From an uncultured Pseudomonadales bacterium (lineage in GTDB: Bacteria; Pseudomonadota; Gammaproteobacteria; Pseudomonadales; Pseudohongiellaceae), in NCBI GenBank assembly GCA_947259995.1, contig CAMYOK010000002.1:160881-224880 (forward strand): 64,000 bases of DNA, in the 5' to 3' direction. Under the pieces are notes generated by a model. That model was not told where the DNA came from, searched no databases, and worked only from the letters and a program-made list of their open reading frames with translations. This document shows positions 45,060 through 57,594 of this stretch, piece after piece (the stretch's first letter is position 1; every line of letters starts with the position of its first letter). Position numbers and translations under genes: made by a program.

Positions 45060-46101
45060 TATACCGTCCTGTTGTTCTTGCCAAATCGATTAAAAGTGCC
45101 TCAAGCCGCTGCCAATAATCTTCCTCTAAATAATTCGCTTTTTGCCCACGCAGCAAAAATATTGATCGTTCTATATCTTGCATTTGACTATGTAATTGCT
45201 GGGCTTCTGCGGACTGTTTGGTTTCGTTTGCACGACTTAAGTCGAAGTAAGCAATCTCTGCTAGCGAACCATCGCCGGCCCCCGAAGCAGGCTCTAAACT
45301 AAAGACTCCATCACCGTTATCATCAAGCACCGCTCTTTCGGTTGGTAGCCGGCCTTGATCGGAATACCAAGTCAGTACGCTCTGGCTGGCATAAATATAG
45401 GCTTCAAGCACAGAGATACGAGAGTTCTTGTCTCTATCTCCGGCATGGGAATCGAGCGCTTCAATCAAATACTGGGCAAACATCGGGTCATAGCGCTCCG
45501 CACGCGAACGCGTTGCTGACAACACCACTCGACCTCGCGCAGATAGCGCGCTAGAGAATTCGTAGCCTGCACTGATAGTGTTGATTATCACGAGATCTTG
45601 TTGATTAAACCCTTGTAAGAGAGCGGCAAACTCAACCCCGGTAATATCAGGACCGACAATATTGAATTTCGCTGCGTCATCGGTGCTCGAGCCGTGCCCG
45701 ATCATAACAATACTTAATTGATCACCCGTTTCGAGTTGCGAACTCAAACGTGCAATTGTTGTCTCTATGTCGCCTCGCCTTGAACTTCCATCGATGCGAA
45801 AGTCAATCTCTTGACCCTCACCGCCATCGTCAAAAAGTAAGGTGATCGAATCTTTGGTATAGCCATAGTCGCGCGACAAGATGTCATGCAAAGAAGCAGA
45901 CCATTGCCAGAAACGTGCCTTGATCTCTTCTGACGCTGCAGCGCCAGTAATAATTAATACGTGTTTTTGTGCGGCGGGATCGTTGAGGAAAAACACGTCC
46001 TCATCGTTATCGCGAGCGCCATTTGTCTGTGCCCAAGTGCTGACGCTCAACACAGAGAACAACGCTAATATGGCCCATCGCCCTAAACTCACTGCGCTCA
46101 T
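45046..46101 (-). CDS. Caspase/C13-like secreted protein lacking catalytic cysteine
   Basis: The 351-residue protein has a signal peptide (cleavage near STWAQT) and a caspase/legumain-like domain: a first strand HVLIITGA, the strand plus GHG motif IVMIGHGSS (H136), and VIINTISAG (171-179) where the catalytic Cys would stand. No cysteine occurs anywhere in the protein, so cysteine-protease activity is excluded by sequence. It may be a pseudo-protease or a binding module. It starts with an ATGA overlap with the upstream VWA gene, with AAGGGGC before the ATG, and its end overlaps the peptidase-MA gene by 14 nt. Confidence 0.72.
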   Translation of the reverse strand: MSAVSLGRWAILALFSVLSVSTWAQTNGARDNDEDVFFLNDPAAQKHVLIITGAAASEEIKARFWQWSASLHDILSRDYGYTKDSITLLFDDGGEGQEIDFRIDGSSRRGDIETTIARLSSQLETGDQLSIVMIGHGSSTDDAAKFNIVGPDITGVEFAALLQGFNQQDLVIINTISAGYEFSSALSARGRVVLSATRSRAERYDPMFAQYLIEALDSHAGDRDKNSRISVLEAYIYASQSVLTWYSDQGRLPTERAVLDDNGDGVFSLEPASGAGDGSLAEIAYFDLSRANETKQSAEAQQLHSQMQDIERSIFLLRGQKANYLEEDYWQRLEALLIDLARTTGRYNELP

Positions 46102-48407
46102 GACAGCCCCTTGAAACGACGTGCCATCCAATCAACACATAGCAACAGAATTAGAAGTATTAGCAGCAACGGCATATCCCATAGATCTTCCTGCACCTCT
46201 TTCGAATAGGCGCTTGGGGTATAACTAATGTCCGTGGCGAGAGTGCCTGTTGCATCTAAATCGTAATAACGTCCGCCACTGACCGATGCAATGCGCTCAA
46301 GCAAACCGGTGTCTCGCCCCGCTGAGGAATACTCCCGCAAAGAAGGTGTGACGACAAAGGCCGCACTTTTCTCGGTATCGCTGCGATCTGCCTCACCAGC
46401 AGCACTTGCAACATCCACCATCAGATTGAATACCCCTTCGGTTTGCACTTCAAAACTACTGCGATACACCCCATCTTGATCGATATCCCAATCCATGGCG
46501 TTATCGATAACACCACCATCAGGATCACTCATGTGCATCCACACCGAGGCATTATTGTCTGGTTGATAATTGAGATCACGCACAGTGGCAGCAACGTTGA
46601 CAACATCACCAACATGGTAGAACTCCCGGTCGAACTCGACAGTCACGCGCTCTAAAGCTGATACGGACAACCAACGCAACAACTGTCGCCAAATGCGTTC
46701 ATGAGACTGGTCTTCGGCTGGCATCATCATTTGCCAGCGCCAGGTGCTTGCACTGGTAATCGACATACTGCGACCACTGCCATATCGCTGTGTGGCGATG
46801 ATCGGTAAGCGTTGATTCTGGAACTGCAAAAGCGGGTGTTCCATTAAAACAGTCGCACCGGGCTTGGCTCGCCCTGTGACATATACCCCCTGTAACTCGG
46901 GCATCTGCGACCAAAGCCTTTGGTTTTCTATGTCTTCCCCATGCAAGCGCAATAGCTCTGAAAATTCACCAGCAGTTGTAAGCGCTGGCGTGAATAATTC
47001 ACCAGTTGGATGAGGGCCGCGCGCAATCCCGCCTTGCAATGTGGGAGGGGTAAGATTCGACTCAATTAAGCTTACTGGCAGAATGTCTGCAAGCACGGTG
47101 TCGACAAACTGATCGTCCATCATCCCTGCTACTAAAAGACCACCGCCTCGTTCAGCCACAAAGTCTTGTATCAGAGTGAGCTGCCCATCAGAGAAAAACT
47201 CTTTATCGATGTCGCCTAGGATAATGGCTTCATATTGGTAGAGCTCATCAGCACGCTCAGGAAAACCAGTGCTTAATTCGAGCGGTGTTTTGATGCCTTG
47301 ACGATAAAATTTTCCTGGACCCGTTTGCAGATAGGTCGCTAAACGCAATGAACTGTCTTCCTCTACAGCTCGGCGAATAAATTTGTATTCATTTCGAGGG
47401 TGCCCGTCGACATACAGAATGTCTAGTGCTGGCCGAGCGCTGTTATCCACGAGGAAACTGTATTGGTTGTTTTGTAAGACAATTTCACCCTCAAGCTCTT
47501 CAACTTCTAGGCGGTATACTGTCGCTTCTTGTTTCTCTGGCGTGAGCTCTAAATCAAAACGTCTCGTGGAACTGTCGGGCCCTAGGACGACACTTTTACT
47601 CGCGACCAACTCTTCATCGTCATAAACCGTCAAGGCCACTTCTCTATTGGCAAAACCTTGATTGCTCAACGCAATGTCAATATTGAATACGGAACCTTCG
47701 AGAACGGTTTTTGCAGCGGCCACATCTACGATCCCAACATCTCTTGGGATATTTTCCTGCCCAGCACCAACAGTGAATATCGGTATCTCACGGGCACCGA
47801 AGCCTTGCGCTCGCTCTACCGGGTCAACACCTTCGTTATCGGCGCCATCGCTTAGGAGAAGCACCCCACCAAGGGCAAGCCCACTGAGTTGCTGATCTAC
47901 ATATTCTAAGGCTTGATCAATCGATGAGGCCGTGCCTGCGCTAGATAAGTCCGCACTGTCGATAACTCGTTGCGTCTCTTTGTCGAAACGAAAGGTACGA
48001 ATCTGGAAGGTGTCTGATAGTGCATTCAAGACACCAGAATCACCGTATAAAAGCTGTGCGACTGCTTGTGCGCGTGCAACGCTTCCAGAGGCATCCTCTA
48101 TCGTCATGCTCTGCGAGTCATCGACAAGCACTGCCAAATAACTTTCCTGAGGGATCACTTGCTCAGTGGTCACGATTGGGCGCAGCAGACAAAACAAGAG
48201 AATGACAAGCACGGCACTGCGTAAACTAATGAGACCGATTTTCCATGCAGGACTTAGGGCTCGCGTCGTCTTGCGATAGAGCAGAACTACTAGTCCTATC
48301 AAACCGAATACTAATAGCGCAAACAACCAAGGGCTAATTCCGTAAGCGAACGAGAAACGTCCGTCTTGGATCGCATCAATTGCATGTTGATCGAGAATAA
48401 AATTCAT
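46098..48407 (-). CDS. VWA membrane protein with GATase-like domain
   Basis: The 769-residue protein has two N-terminal helices (28-45, 57-77), a VWA domain with DDSQS (96-100) and GGVLLLSDGADNEG, and a long periplasmic region. The central part has ADELYQYEAIILGDIDKEFF and ERGGGLLVAG, a GATase-like fold without the catalytic residues. An Ig-like segment follows, and a C-terminal helix (LLLILLILLLCVDWMARRF). It resembles the BatA-like protein in layout, so the operon encodes two such proteins. The gene lies 2 bp after the DUF4175 gene and overlaps the C13-like gene by ATGA. Confidence 0.8.
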   Translation of the reverse strand: MNFILDQHAIDAIQDGRFSFAYGISPWLFALLVFGLIGLVVLLYRKTTRALSPAWKIGLISLRSAVLVILLFCLLRPIVTTEQVIPQESYLAVLVDDSQSMTIEDASGSVARAQAVAQLLYGDSGVLNALSDTFQIRTFRFDKETQRVIDSADLSSAGTASSIDQALEYVDQQLSGLALGGVLLLSDGADNEGVDPVERAQGFGAREIPIFTVGAGQENIPRDVGIVDVAAAKTVLEGSVFNIDIALSNQGFANREVALTVYDDEELVASKSVVLGPDSSTRRFDLELTPEKQEATVYRLEVEELEGEIVLQNNQYSFLVDNSARPALDILYVDGHPRNEYKFIRRAVEEDSSLRLATYLQTGPGKFYRQGIKTPLELSTGFPERADELYQYEAIILGDIDKEFFSDGQLTLIQDFVAERGGGLLVAGMMDDQFVDTVLADILPVSLIESNLTPPTLQGGIARGPHPTGELFTPALTTAGEFSELLRLHGEDIENQRLWSQMPELQGVYVTGRAKPGATVLMEHPLLQFQNQRLPIIATQRYGSGRSMSITSASTWRWQMMMPAEDQSHERIWRQLLRWLSVSALERVTVEFDREFYHVGDVVNVAATVRDLNYQPDNNASVWMHMSDPDGGVIDNAMDWDIDQDGVYRSSFEVQTEGVFNLMVDVASAAGEADRSDTEKSAAFVVTPSLREYSSAGRDTGLLERIASVSGGRYYDLDATGTLATDISYTPSAYSKEVQEDLWDMPLLLILLILLLCVDWMARRFKGLS

Positions 48408-48409
48408 CG

Positions 48410-52135
<3,726 letters not shown>

Positions 52136-52406
52136 AGGTAATCTTCTTGCCTATACAATTAAATGATTGTCGCTAGTTCTGGTGCCTCACTCGCCTAAAT
52201 AAGTTTCGCCCGATACTGGGCCTACACCCCTACGGATTGCTCAACTATCCCATTAACAATGCAATAAAAGCAAGTGCCTATCACTGCACTGCGCGCCCAA
52301 TAGATACAATTTCGAGAAAGTGGGCAATAGCCCTAAGATAAGCCTCAAAACGGCACTGAATCGCGACTACTCAAGGGTAGACCGCAAGCAGTGTGCAAGT
52401 CTTTCG
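52136..52406. other. 271-bp region holding the operon promoter, not resolved
   Basis: This is the only sizeable gap upstream of the eight-gene minus-strand operon, and its promoter should lie here. I found no -35/-10 pair convincing enough to list. The NUDIX gene lies just beyond on the same strand. Confidence 0.5.
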
Positions 52407-52973
52407 TTAACTTGGAATGCAGTGCTTGGGGTAATCTGCGGAGTGTTCCGGGAAAATATGAACAGGGCGCAGCGCTAACGCGTCATGAAGGGTTTGGGTA
52501 TCGCGATATTGCGCGATACTGCGAAGAGTTTGTAAGGTGGGTTCAGGCAATTTGAGCTCGCCACGCTGGTTTGCCAGTAAGGCGCTGCGCGGGGGAAGCC
52601 AACAAAAATCGATTATTTCCTGCTGATCTACCTTTATGCTGACCTGCTCGTGTAGCGATCCGAGAAAGAACCAAGTCGCAAACCGGCGCGAATACCCCTC
52701 CGGGGTCGTCCAGTGCGCGATATGCCGCAATGCTCCAGGCTCTATTGAGATCCCCGCCTCTTCTTGGGTCTCTCGCACTGCTGCCCTTAACGCCGCATGA
52801 TACTCTTGCTGACAATCCGCATCGGGGTAGTCCACGGGGTCGATACGGCCGCCTGGGAATACCCAATGCTCACTATTAAATACGAGGTGCCGATTGCGGA
52901 GTAAGAGCAAGACTTCAATATCGCTTACTGCTTGCCGGACAAGCACCACAGTGCTCGCCGGTTGCGGCTTCAC
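52407..52973 (-). CDS. NUDIX hydrolase with inserted Nudix box
   Basis: The 188-residue protein has a NUDIX domain: an early VLLLLRNRHLVFN, FPGGRIDP, and RETQEEAGI (67-75) as the end of the box. About 25 residues separate the GG from the REXXEE part instead of the usual 14, so there is an 11-residue insertion. Insertions there occur in the NUDT19-like group, which hydrolyses CoA derivatives. Substrate is uncertain. The start is a GTG at 52973, with GAGG six nt upstream. The neighbour downstream is the DUF4175 operon; upstream is the GST gene 57 bp away. Confidence 0.85.
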   Translation of the reverse strand: MKPQPASTVVLVRQAVSDIEVLLLLRNRHLVFNSEHWVFPGGRIDPVDYPDADCQQEYHAALRAAVRETQEEAGISIEPGALRHIAHWTTPEGYSRRFATWFFLGSLHEQVSIKVDQQEIIDFCWLPPRSALLANQRGELKLPEPTLQTLRSIAQYRDTQTLHDALALRPVHIFPEHSADYPKHCIPS

Positions 52974-53030
52974 ACAACACCTCTCGAAAACAATCCTCCA
53001 TGAGAATCTTTTCTCAAAAAAATCAAAACC

Positions 53031-53654
53031 TTAAGACCCGGCTTTTTGATCTGCATGGATTTTCTGCACAGAGGCTCTTTGCGCTAGCCGCTCTATGCGT
53101 TCGCGCAACTTAGGCACCTCATTGTAGGCATCCCAAGCCAGCGACTTTTTCGCCATACGGGCAAATACCGTCATAGTGAAATAATAGAAGATATCGGCAT
53201 AGCTAAGCTGCTGGGCATTGAAATAAGTGCTGTCGTGGGTGATTTGCGCCAAGGCCTGCAAGCCTCGGTCTAGTTTCTTACGCACCTGGGCTTTTAATTC
53301 ATCATTCGCCGGCCGTGAGAAAAATGCATCGCCATATAGCTCGCGCGCAGGCAACTCAATGTAGATCTCAAGGTAATGCATAATTTCGCGCACTCTTGCG
53401 CGTTGGAACGGGTCTCCAGGGAAAAGGGATGGCCCTTCGCCTAAATCCTCCAAATACTCAATAATCACGGCTGTTTCGGTAAGATAGCCGTGTTCCGTCT
53501 CAAGGCAAGGCACCTTGCCCATAGGACTCATCGCTAAATAGCCCGACTCTTGCGAAGGGCTTGCAAGCACCTCTTCAAAGTCCATGCCCTTTTCGAGCAA
53601 CACCATCTTCACCATATTGTAGTAATTGCTAATCGGAAACCCATGCAGTTTCAT
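53031..53654 (-). CDS. Glutathione S-transferase-like protein
   Basis: The 207-residue protein begins MKLHGFPISNYYNMVKM, with an N-terminal thioredoxin fold including a cis-proline region (MGKVPCLE) and SNYYNM in place of the usual active-site Ser/Tyr block. TETAVIIEYLED follows and then an all-helical domain. It fits a cytosolic GST of the beta/zeta-like bacterial type. Substrate is unknown. The ATG at 53654 has AGGGG six nt upstream; a second in-frame ATG at 53660 is too close to that site. It lies 30 bp downstream of the acyl-CoA ligase gene. Confidence 0.84.
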   Translation of the reverse strand: MKLHGFPISNYYNMVKMVLLEKGMDFEEVLASPSQESGYLAMSPMGKVPCLETEHGYLTETAVIIEYLEDLGEGPSLFPGDPFQRARVREIMHYLEIYIELPARELYGDAFFSRPANDELKAQVRKKLDRGLQALAQITHDSTYFNAQQLSYADIFYYFTMTVFARMAKKSLAWDAYNEVPKLRERIERLAQRASVQKIHADQKAGS

Positions 53655-53684
53655 ACCCATCCCCTTTGTAATATTTAGATCGCG

Positions 53685-55274
53685 TTATGGACGAACTCCC
53701 CGCAATTGATGCTTCAATACCTTCCCCGATGGCGCCGCAGGCAGTTGTTCGAGAAATACAATTTCTTTAGGCCTTTTATAAGGTGACAAGTACGGCCTTA
53801 TAAATGCCTGTAGTTCCACACCACTCAGGGTGCTATTCGCTTTAGTCTGCACATAAGCTATCACCTCTTCATTGCCGTTAATTGTTTCTCCAACCACAGC
53901 GCAGACAAGCACATCGCTATGTTGAGCGATTACTGCCTCTACCTCTGGCGGATAAACATTGAAGCCAGAGTGAATGATCAGCTCTTTGCTACGCCCAGCG
54001 ATATGGATATTGCCTTGCTCATCTTGGCGTACCAAATCCCCAGTATTAAGGAAGCCTTCTGTATCGATTGCCATGTCGGTGGCCTGAGAGTTTTTGTAGT
54101 AGCCTTGCATAATATTCGGGCCACGCACATGCAGCTCACCAACCTCACCCTGAGCGACTTGTTTACCGTCGCTGCCAATCAGCCGGATCTCTAACCCCGG
54201 CAAAGGGCGCCCAACGCTGCAGTTGCCCAAACGCTCATTCCAACGCACTTGGCAAATTGTCGGCCCGCTCTCTGTCATTCCATAAGCGTTGAGAAGCGTC
54301 AAACCAAACAAGGCCTCTGTCTCGCGCTTTATCGTTGGGTCAAGCGGCGAACCGCCGGCGTACAAGAAGCGCAAACGCGGCATGGCATCGGGACCAAGCC
54401 CCTGCGCTCGGCAATATTCTAAAAAGCGTGCGAACATCGTTGGCACGCCCATCATCCCCGTGATTTTTTTCTCGTGTAAAGTTTTTAGGCTGTCAGCGGC
54501 ATCGAAACGGTCCGCTAGAACAAGTTCTGCCCCACGATACAACGTTGCAAGAAAGACCGCAGAGAGGCCAAATATATGGGAAAGCGGCAACACGCCATAA
54601 ATTCGATCATCGGCATTCATGCCGCGCAGCACTCCCGTCACAGCCGCCACATAGAGCATATTGCGATGCGTAAGCATCACCCCTTTCGGAGCGCCCGTTG
54701 TGCCCGTCGTATAGATCATGACGCAAACCTGGTCGCCAGGCTTCTTATCGGCCTGCAACAGGGGAGCCGGAGCCTCGCGGCTGCGCACCACACCGACAGA
54801 GCCAGAGTCTTGAACGATAATTTGCGCATCCCCCGCCAATGCCAATGCATCATAGTGCCCTTTTGCAGCTGGGGAGTGCAGGAAACATGCCGACAGCTTG
54901 GGCTCACAATGGCTACTGATTCTTGCGATCTCATGCGCGGCAAGACGGGCATTGACGACCACACTGATTGCACCGATCTCGCTAATTGCCAATAGCCAAA
55001 CTAATAGCTGTACGCAGTTTTCATTGATCAACAGCAACCGATCCCCAGACCCAACTCCAAGTGCGAGCAATTGGGCTTGGCACGCACTGACCTGCTCGGC
55101 TAGTTGTTGATACGAGTAATGCGTCCCCAGATGATCTCCCACGGCGCTTGCATGGGCCTTTTCTTGCCGCCAACGCTGCAGAGGCGTACTAATCCGCTCG
55201 GGCAGTTGCGCCAACAAAGACTCAGGAGATTGACCCAGCATCGCCAGATCGTTAGATTGCATTTTTTCCTGCAT
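53685..55274 (-). CDS. Acyl-CoA ligase (ANL superfamily)
   Basis: The 529-residue enzyme has the ATP loop YTTGTTGAPKGV, PLSHIFG, AYGMTESG and the C-terminal hinge AGRSKELIIHSGFNVYP, plus a final PAAPSGKVLK catalytic lysine. The SHIFG and HSGFNVYP motifs fit medium- or long-chain acyl-CoA ligases. The substrate is not predictable. An in-frame ATG at 55262 has AGGAAAA immediately upstream and could be the true start; 55274 has a poorer site. It starts only 12 bp from the divergent glycosyltransferase gene. The GST gene follows. Confidence 0.87.
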   Translation of the reverse strand: MQEKMQSNDLAMLGQSPESLLAQLPERISTPLQRWRQEKAHASAVGDHLGTHYSYQQLAEQVSACQAQLLALGVGSGDRLLLINENCVQLLVWLLAISEIGAISVVVNARLAAHEIARISSHCEPKLSACFLHSPAAKGHYDALALAGDAQIIVQDSGSVGVVRSREAPAPLLQADKKPGDQVCVMIYTTGTTGAPKGVMLTHRNMLYVAAVTGVLRGMNADDRIYGVLPLSHIFGLSAVFLATLYRGAELVLADRFDAADSLKTLHEKKITGMMGVPTMFARFLEYCRAQGLGPDAMPRLRFLYAGGSPLDPTIKRETEALFGLTLLNAYGMTESGPTICQVRWNERLGNCSVGRPLPGLEIRLIGSDGKQVAQGEVGELHVRGPNIMQGYYKNSQATDMAIDTEGFLNTGDLVRQDEQGNIHIAGRSKELIIHSGFNVYPPEVEAVIAQHSDVLVCAVVGETINGNEEVIAYVQTKANSTLSGVELQAFIRPYLSPYKRPKEIVFLEQLPAAPSGKVLKHQLRGVRP

Positions 55275-55286
55275 GTAATACTCACT

Positions 55287-56426
55287 ATGCGCGCATTGCT
55301 ACTTTCTGCATACGACGCCCAAAGCCATCGCGCTTGGCGCAACAATCTTAAATTAATGTTTCCAGCAATCGCTTGGAAAGAGCTGACATTGCCCGCACGG
55401 CACTTTCCTTGGCGTGTGCGAGGCAATAGCTTGACTTGGGCATTTAACCACCGTGAAGCCTTGACTGACAACTATGACTTCCTGCTCAGCACCTCGATGA
55501 CAGACCTATCAGCATTGCGTGGCTTTGTCCCGCAGCTGAGCCAGATCCCCAATATTGTTTATTGTCACGAGAATCAATTTGCCTACCCTGACAACCCAAA
55601 CCCGAGCGCGAAGACAATCAATCCTGTCGAGCCACAGATACTTAGCCTTTACACCGCGCTGTGTGCCGACCAACTAATCTTTAACAGCGCCTACAATCGC
55701 GACAGTTTTCGTCAGGGCGCACAAGCCCTACTGAAAAAGCTTCCAGATCATGTGCCCAACGCACTACTAGCTTGTGTAGATAAGGCTTTGATTGTTCCGG
55801 TACCGCTGTGCGAAGAGGTTTTCACTGTTAGCTCGAAACTGCGCAATGCCGATCGCTCGGTACTAGAGATCGTTTGGAATCATCGCTGGGAATACGACAA
55901 GGGGCCAGACTTGCTCTTGGCAATAGTACAGCAGCTAATTCAAAGTGAAGCTCGTTTTCGCCTGCACCTACTTGGCCAACGTTTCCGAGCCACGCCTGAC
56001 GCATTGCTGCAAGTGCAACACCTCTTGCAGCGCTACTACGCGGCGACAAAAATAACCCCTGGGGTTGACGCCTACCTCGAAGACAAACAGGACTACCATC
56101 AATGTTTGGCCGCATCCGATGTAGTGCTCAGCACAGCCGACCATGACTTCCAAGGCTTATCCATACTCGAGGCGAGTGCACTGGGATGTACACCTTTAGC
56201 CCCTAATCGACTCGTTTATCCGGAATATCTATCCGCGGCCCATTGCTTTCGCCACGCAAACGATTTGGAGACGCAAGCTCGCAGCGCTGTGGCGATGCTG
56301 GAGAACTGGGCCGCCCTCAAAAACAATAGGCAAGCACTCCCAAGAGTGGATATGCAACAGTTCCGCCAGCGCCATTTACGTGATCGCTATGCTGCTGTGT
56401 TTCAATCTGTAGGCACGAGGACTTAA
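55287..56426 (+). CDS. DUF3524 glycosyltransferase, tRNA-queuosine mannosyltransferase-like
   Basis: The 379-residue protein has the DUF3524 signature at the N-terminus (MRALLLSAYDAQSHRAWRNN, then HFPWRVRGNSLTW), followed by IVYCHENQFAYP and a GT-B C-terminal half with VWNHRWEYDKGPDLLL and DFQGLSILEASALGC. In vertebrates this family (GTDC1/QTMAN) puts mannose on queuosine-34 of tRNA-Asp. Bacterial homologues exist, but I know of no settled bacterial function. No Shine-Dalgarno precedes the ATG. It lies 12 bp from the divergent ligase start, so its promoter must sit inside that gene. Confidence 0.78.
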   Translation: MRALLLSAYDAQSHRAWRNNLKLMFPAIAWKELTLPARHFPWRVRGNSLTWAFNHREALTDNYDFLLSTSMTDLSALRGFVPQLSQIPNIVYCHENQFAYPDNPNPSAKTINPVEPQILSLYTALCADQLIFNSAYNRDSFRQGAQALLKKLPDHVPNALLACVDKALIVPVPLCEEVFTVSSKLRNADRSVLEIVWNHRWEYDKGPDLLLAIVQQLIQSEARFRLHLLGQRFRATPDALLQVQHLLQRYYAATKITPGVDAYLEDKQDYHQCLAASDVVLSTADHDFQGLSILEASALGCTPLAPNRLVYPEYLSAAHCFRHANDLETQARSAVAMLENWAALKNNRQALPRVDMQQFRQRHLRDRYAAVFQSVGTRT

Positions 56427-56535
56427 TGGCGCAGCAAAGGTCGAAAAAACCTTGGACTGTCATCGCATTCGAGGCTAAAGTCTGGCCAAGCAGAATTAGT
56501 GGCTCACACAGCCTGATCGATATCGTGGAGTGTTC

Positions 56536-57594
56536 ATGAACGTAGTTCGTAGTAGTTTATTTGCCCTTAGCACACTGGCAGCCGCCCTCACTTATGCGCA
56601 AGAAGAAGTGGCACCACAACCCTCAGAGGCCGAGCAAAGCGCGGCGTTCCAAGCTTGGCTTGGTGATTTCCGTGTCGAGGCGCTAGAGCGCGGCATCAGC
56701 GCGGACACTTTGGATAGCATTATCCCAACTATAGAACCCCAGCGCCGCGTAATTCAGGCTGACCGCAATCAAGCTGAGTTTGTGCAAACTTATGCCAATT
56801 ACTTAGAACGTGTGAGCGATCGTCGCATAGAGATGGGGCGGGAACTGCTCGCTGAGCAAGGCGAGATGATCAATAGCGCCGCCAATGCCCATAATGTCCA
56901 AGCACGATTTGTGGCCGCCATCCTTGGGATGGAGAGCAACTATGGCACCTTCCCCATTACTGAGCCATTATTCAACGTGATTGCGACACTCGCCTATGAC
57001 TCGCGTCGCGGTGACCAATTTCGCAATGAGTTATTTGCCGCATTCGAAATCGTCGACAAAGGCTATGCCAGCGCAGAGGAGATGAAAAGCTCATGGGCTG
57101 GCGCGCTCGGTGCGCCGCAATTTATGCCAGGCAGTTATTTGCGCCTAGCCGTCGACCAAGACGGTGATGGTAAACGAGATTTATGGAATATGGGGCCAGA
57201 TGTCATTGGTTCAGTGGCCAACTACCTAAAGTCCACCGGCTGGCAAGATAACCAGACTTGGGGGCGTGTTGTAAGCCTTCCTCCTGGCGGTGAGCAATCA
57301 CTGCCAGCGCCGCAAAACACCGGCCTCTCTCCGGATGCGAGTTGTCGTCGCTACACAACGATGGGGGTGTGGCGAGATCTAAACGATTGGCAGGAACTTG
57401 GCGTTCGCAAAGCCGATGGCAGTGACCTGCCTACTCGACCACTTCCGGCCGCACTAATCATCGGCGACGAAGGGGATGACAAAGGGTATTTAGTGTATCG
57501 CAACTTCTGCTCCCTGCTGCGCTACAACCCTTCGTTTAAATACGCCCTAGGGGTGAGTTTATTGTCTGATGCGATTGCGGGAATCGAGGAGTAA
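56536..57594 (+). CDS. mltB: Lytic murein transglycosylase MltB
   Basis: The 352-residue protein has a signal peptide (cleavage near TYAQEE) and the family 3 transglycosylase domain: ILGMESNYGTF with catalytic E133, then RRGDQFRNELFAAF and GALGAPQFMPGSYL. The C-terminal region has VGVWRDLNDWQELGV in outline. It cleaves peptidoglycan glycan strands to anhydro-muropeptides. Unlike E. coli MltB it has no lipobox, so it is a soluble periplasmic form. The ATG at 56536 has GGAG five nt upstream. It is convergent with the MltD gene at a distance of zero bases. Confidence 0.92.
   Translation: MNVVRSSLFALSTLAAALTYAQEEVAPQPSEAEQSAAFQAWLGDFRVEALERGISADTLDSIIPTIEPQRRVIQADRNQAEFVQTYANYLERVSDRRIEMGRELLAEQGEMINSAANAHNVQARFVAAILGMESNYGTFPITEPLFNVIATLAYDSRRGDQFRNELFAAFEIVDKGYASAEEMKSSWAGALGAPQFMPGSYLRLAVDQDGDGKRDLWNMGPDVIGSVANYLKSTGWQDNQTWGRVVSLPPGGEQSLPAPQNTGLSPDASCRRYTTMGVWRDLNDWQELGVRKADGSDLPTRPLPAALIIGDEGDDKGYLVYRNFCSLLRYNPSFKYALGVSLLSDAIAGIEE

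Noticed and set aside
55104..55286. An in-frame extension of the DUF3524 gene upstream of 55287
   Set aside because: It runs through the divergent ligase gene, is Arg/Gln-rich, and the family N-terminus begins at the ATG at 55287.
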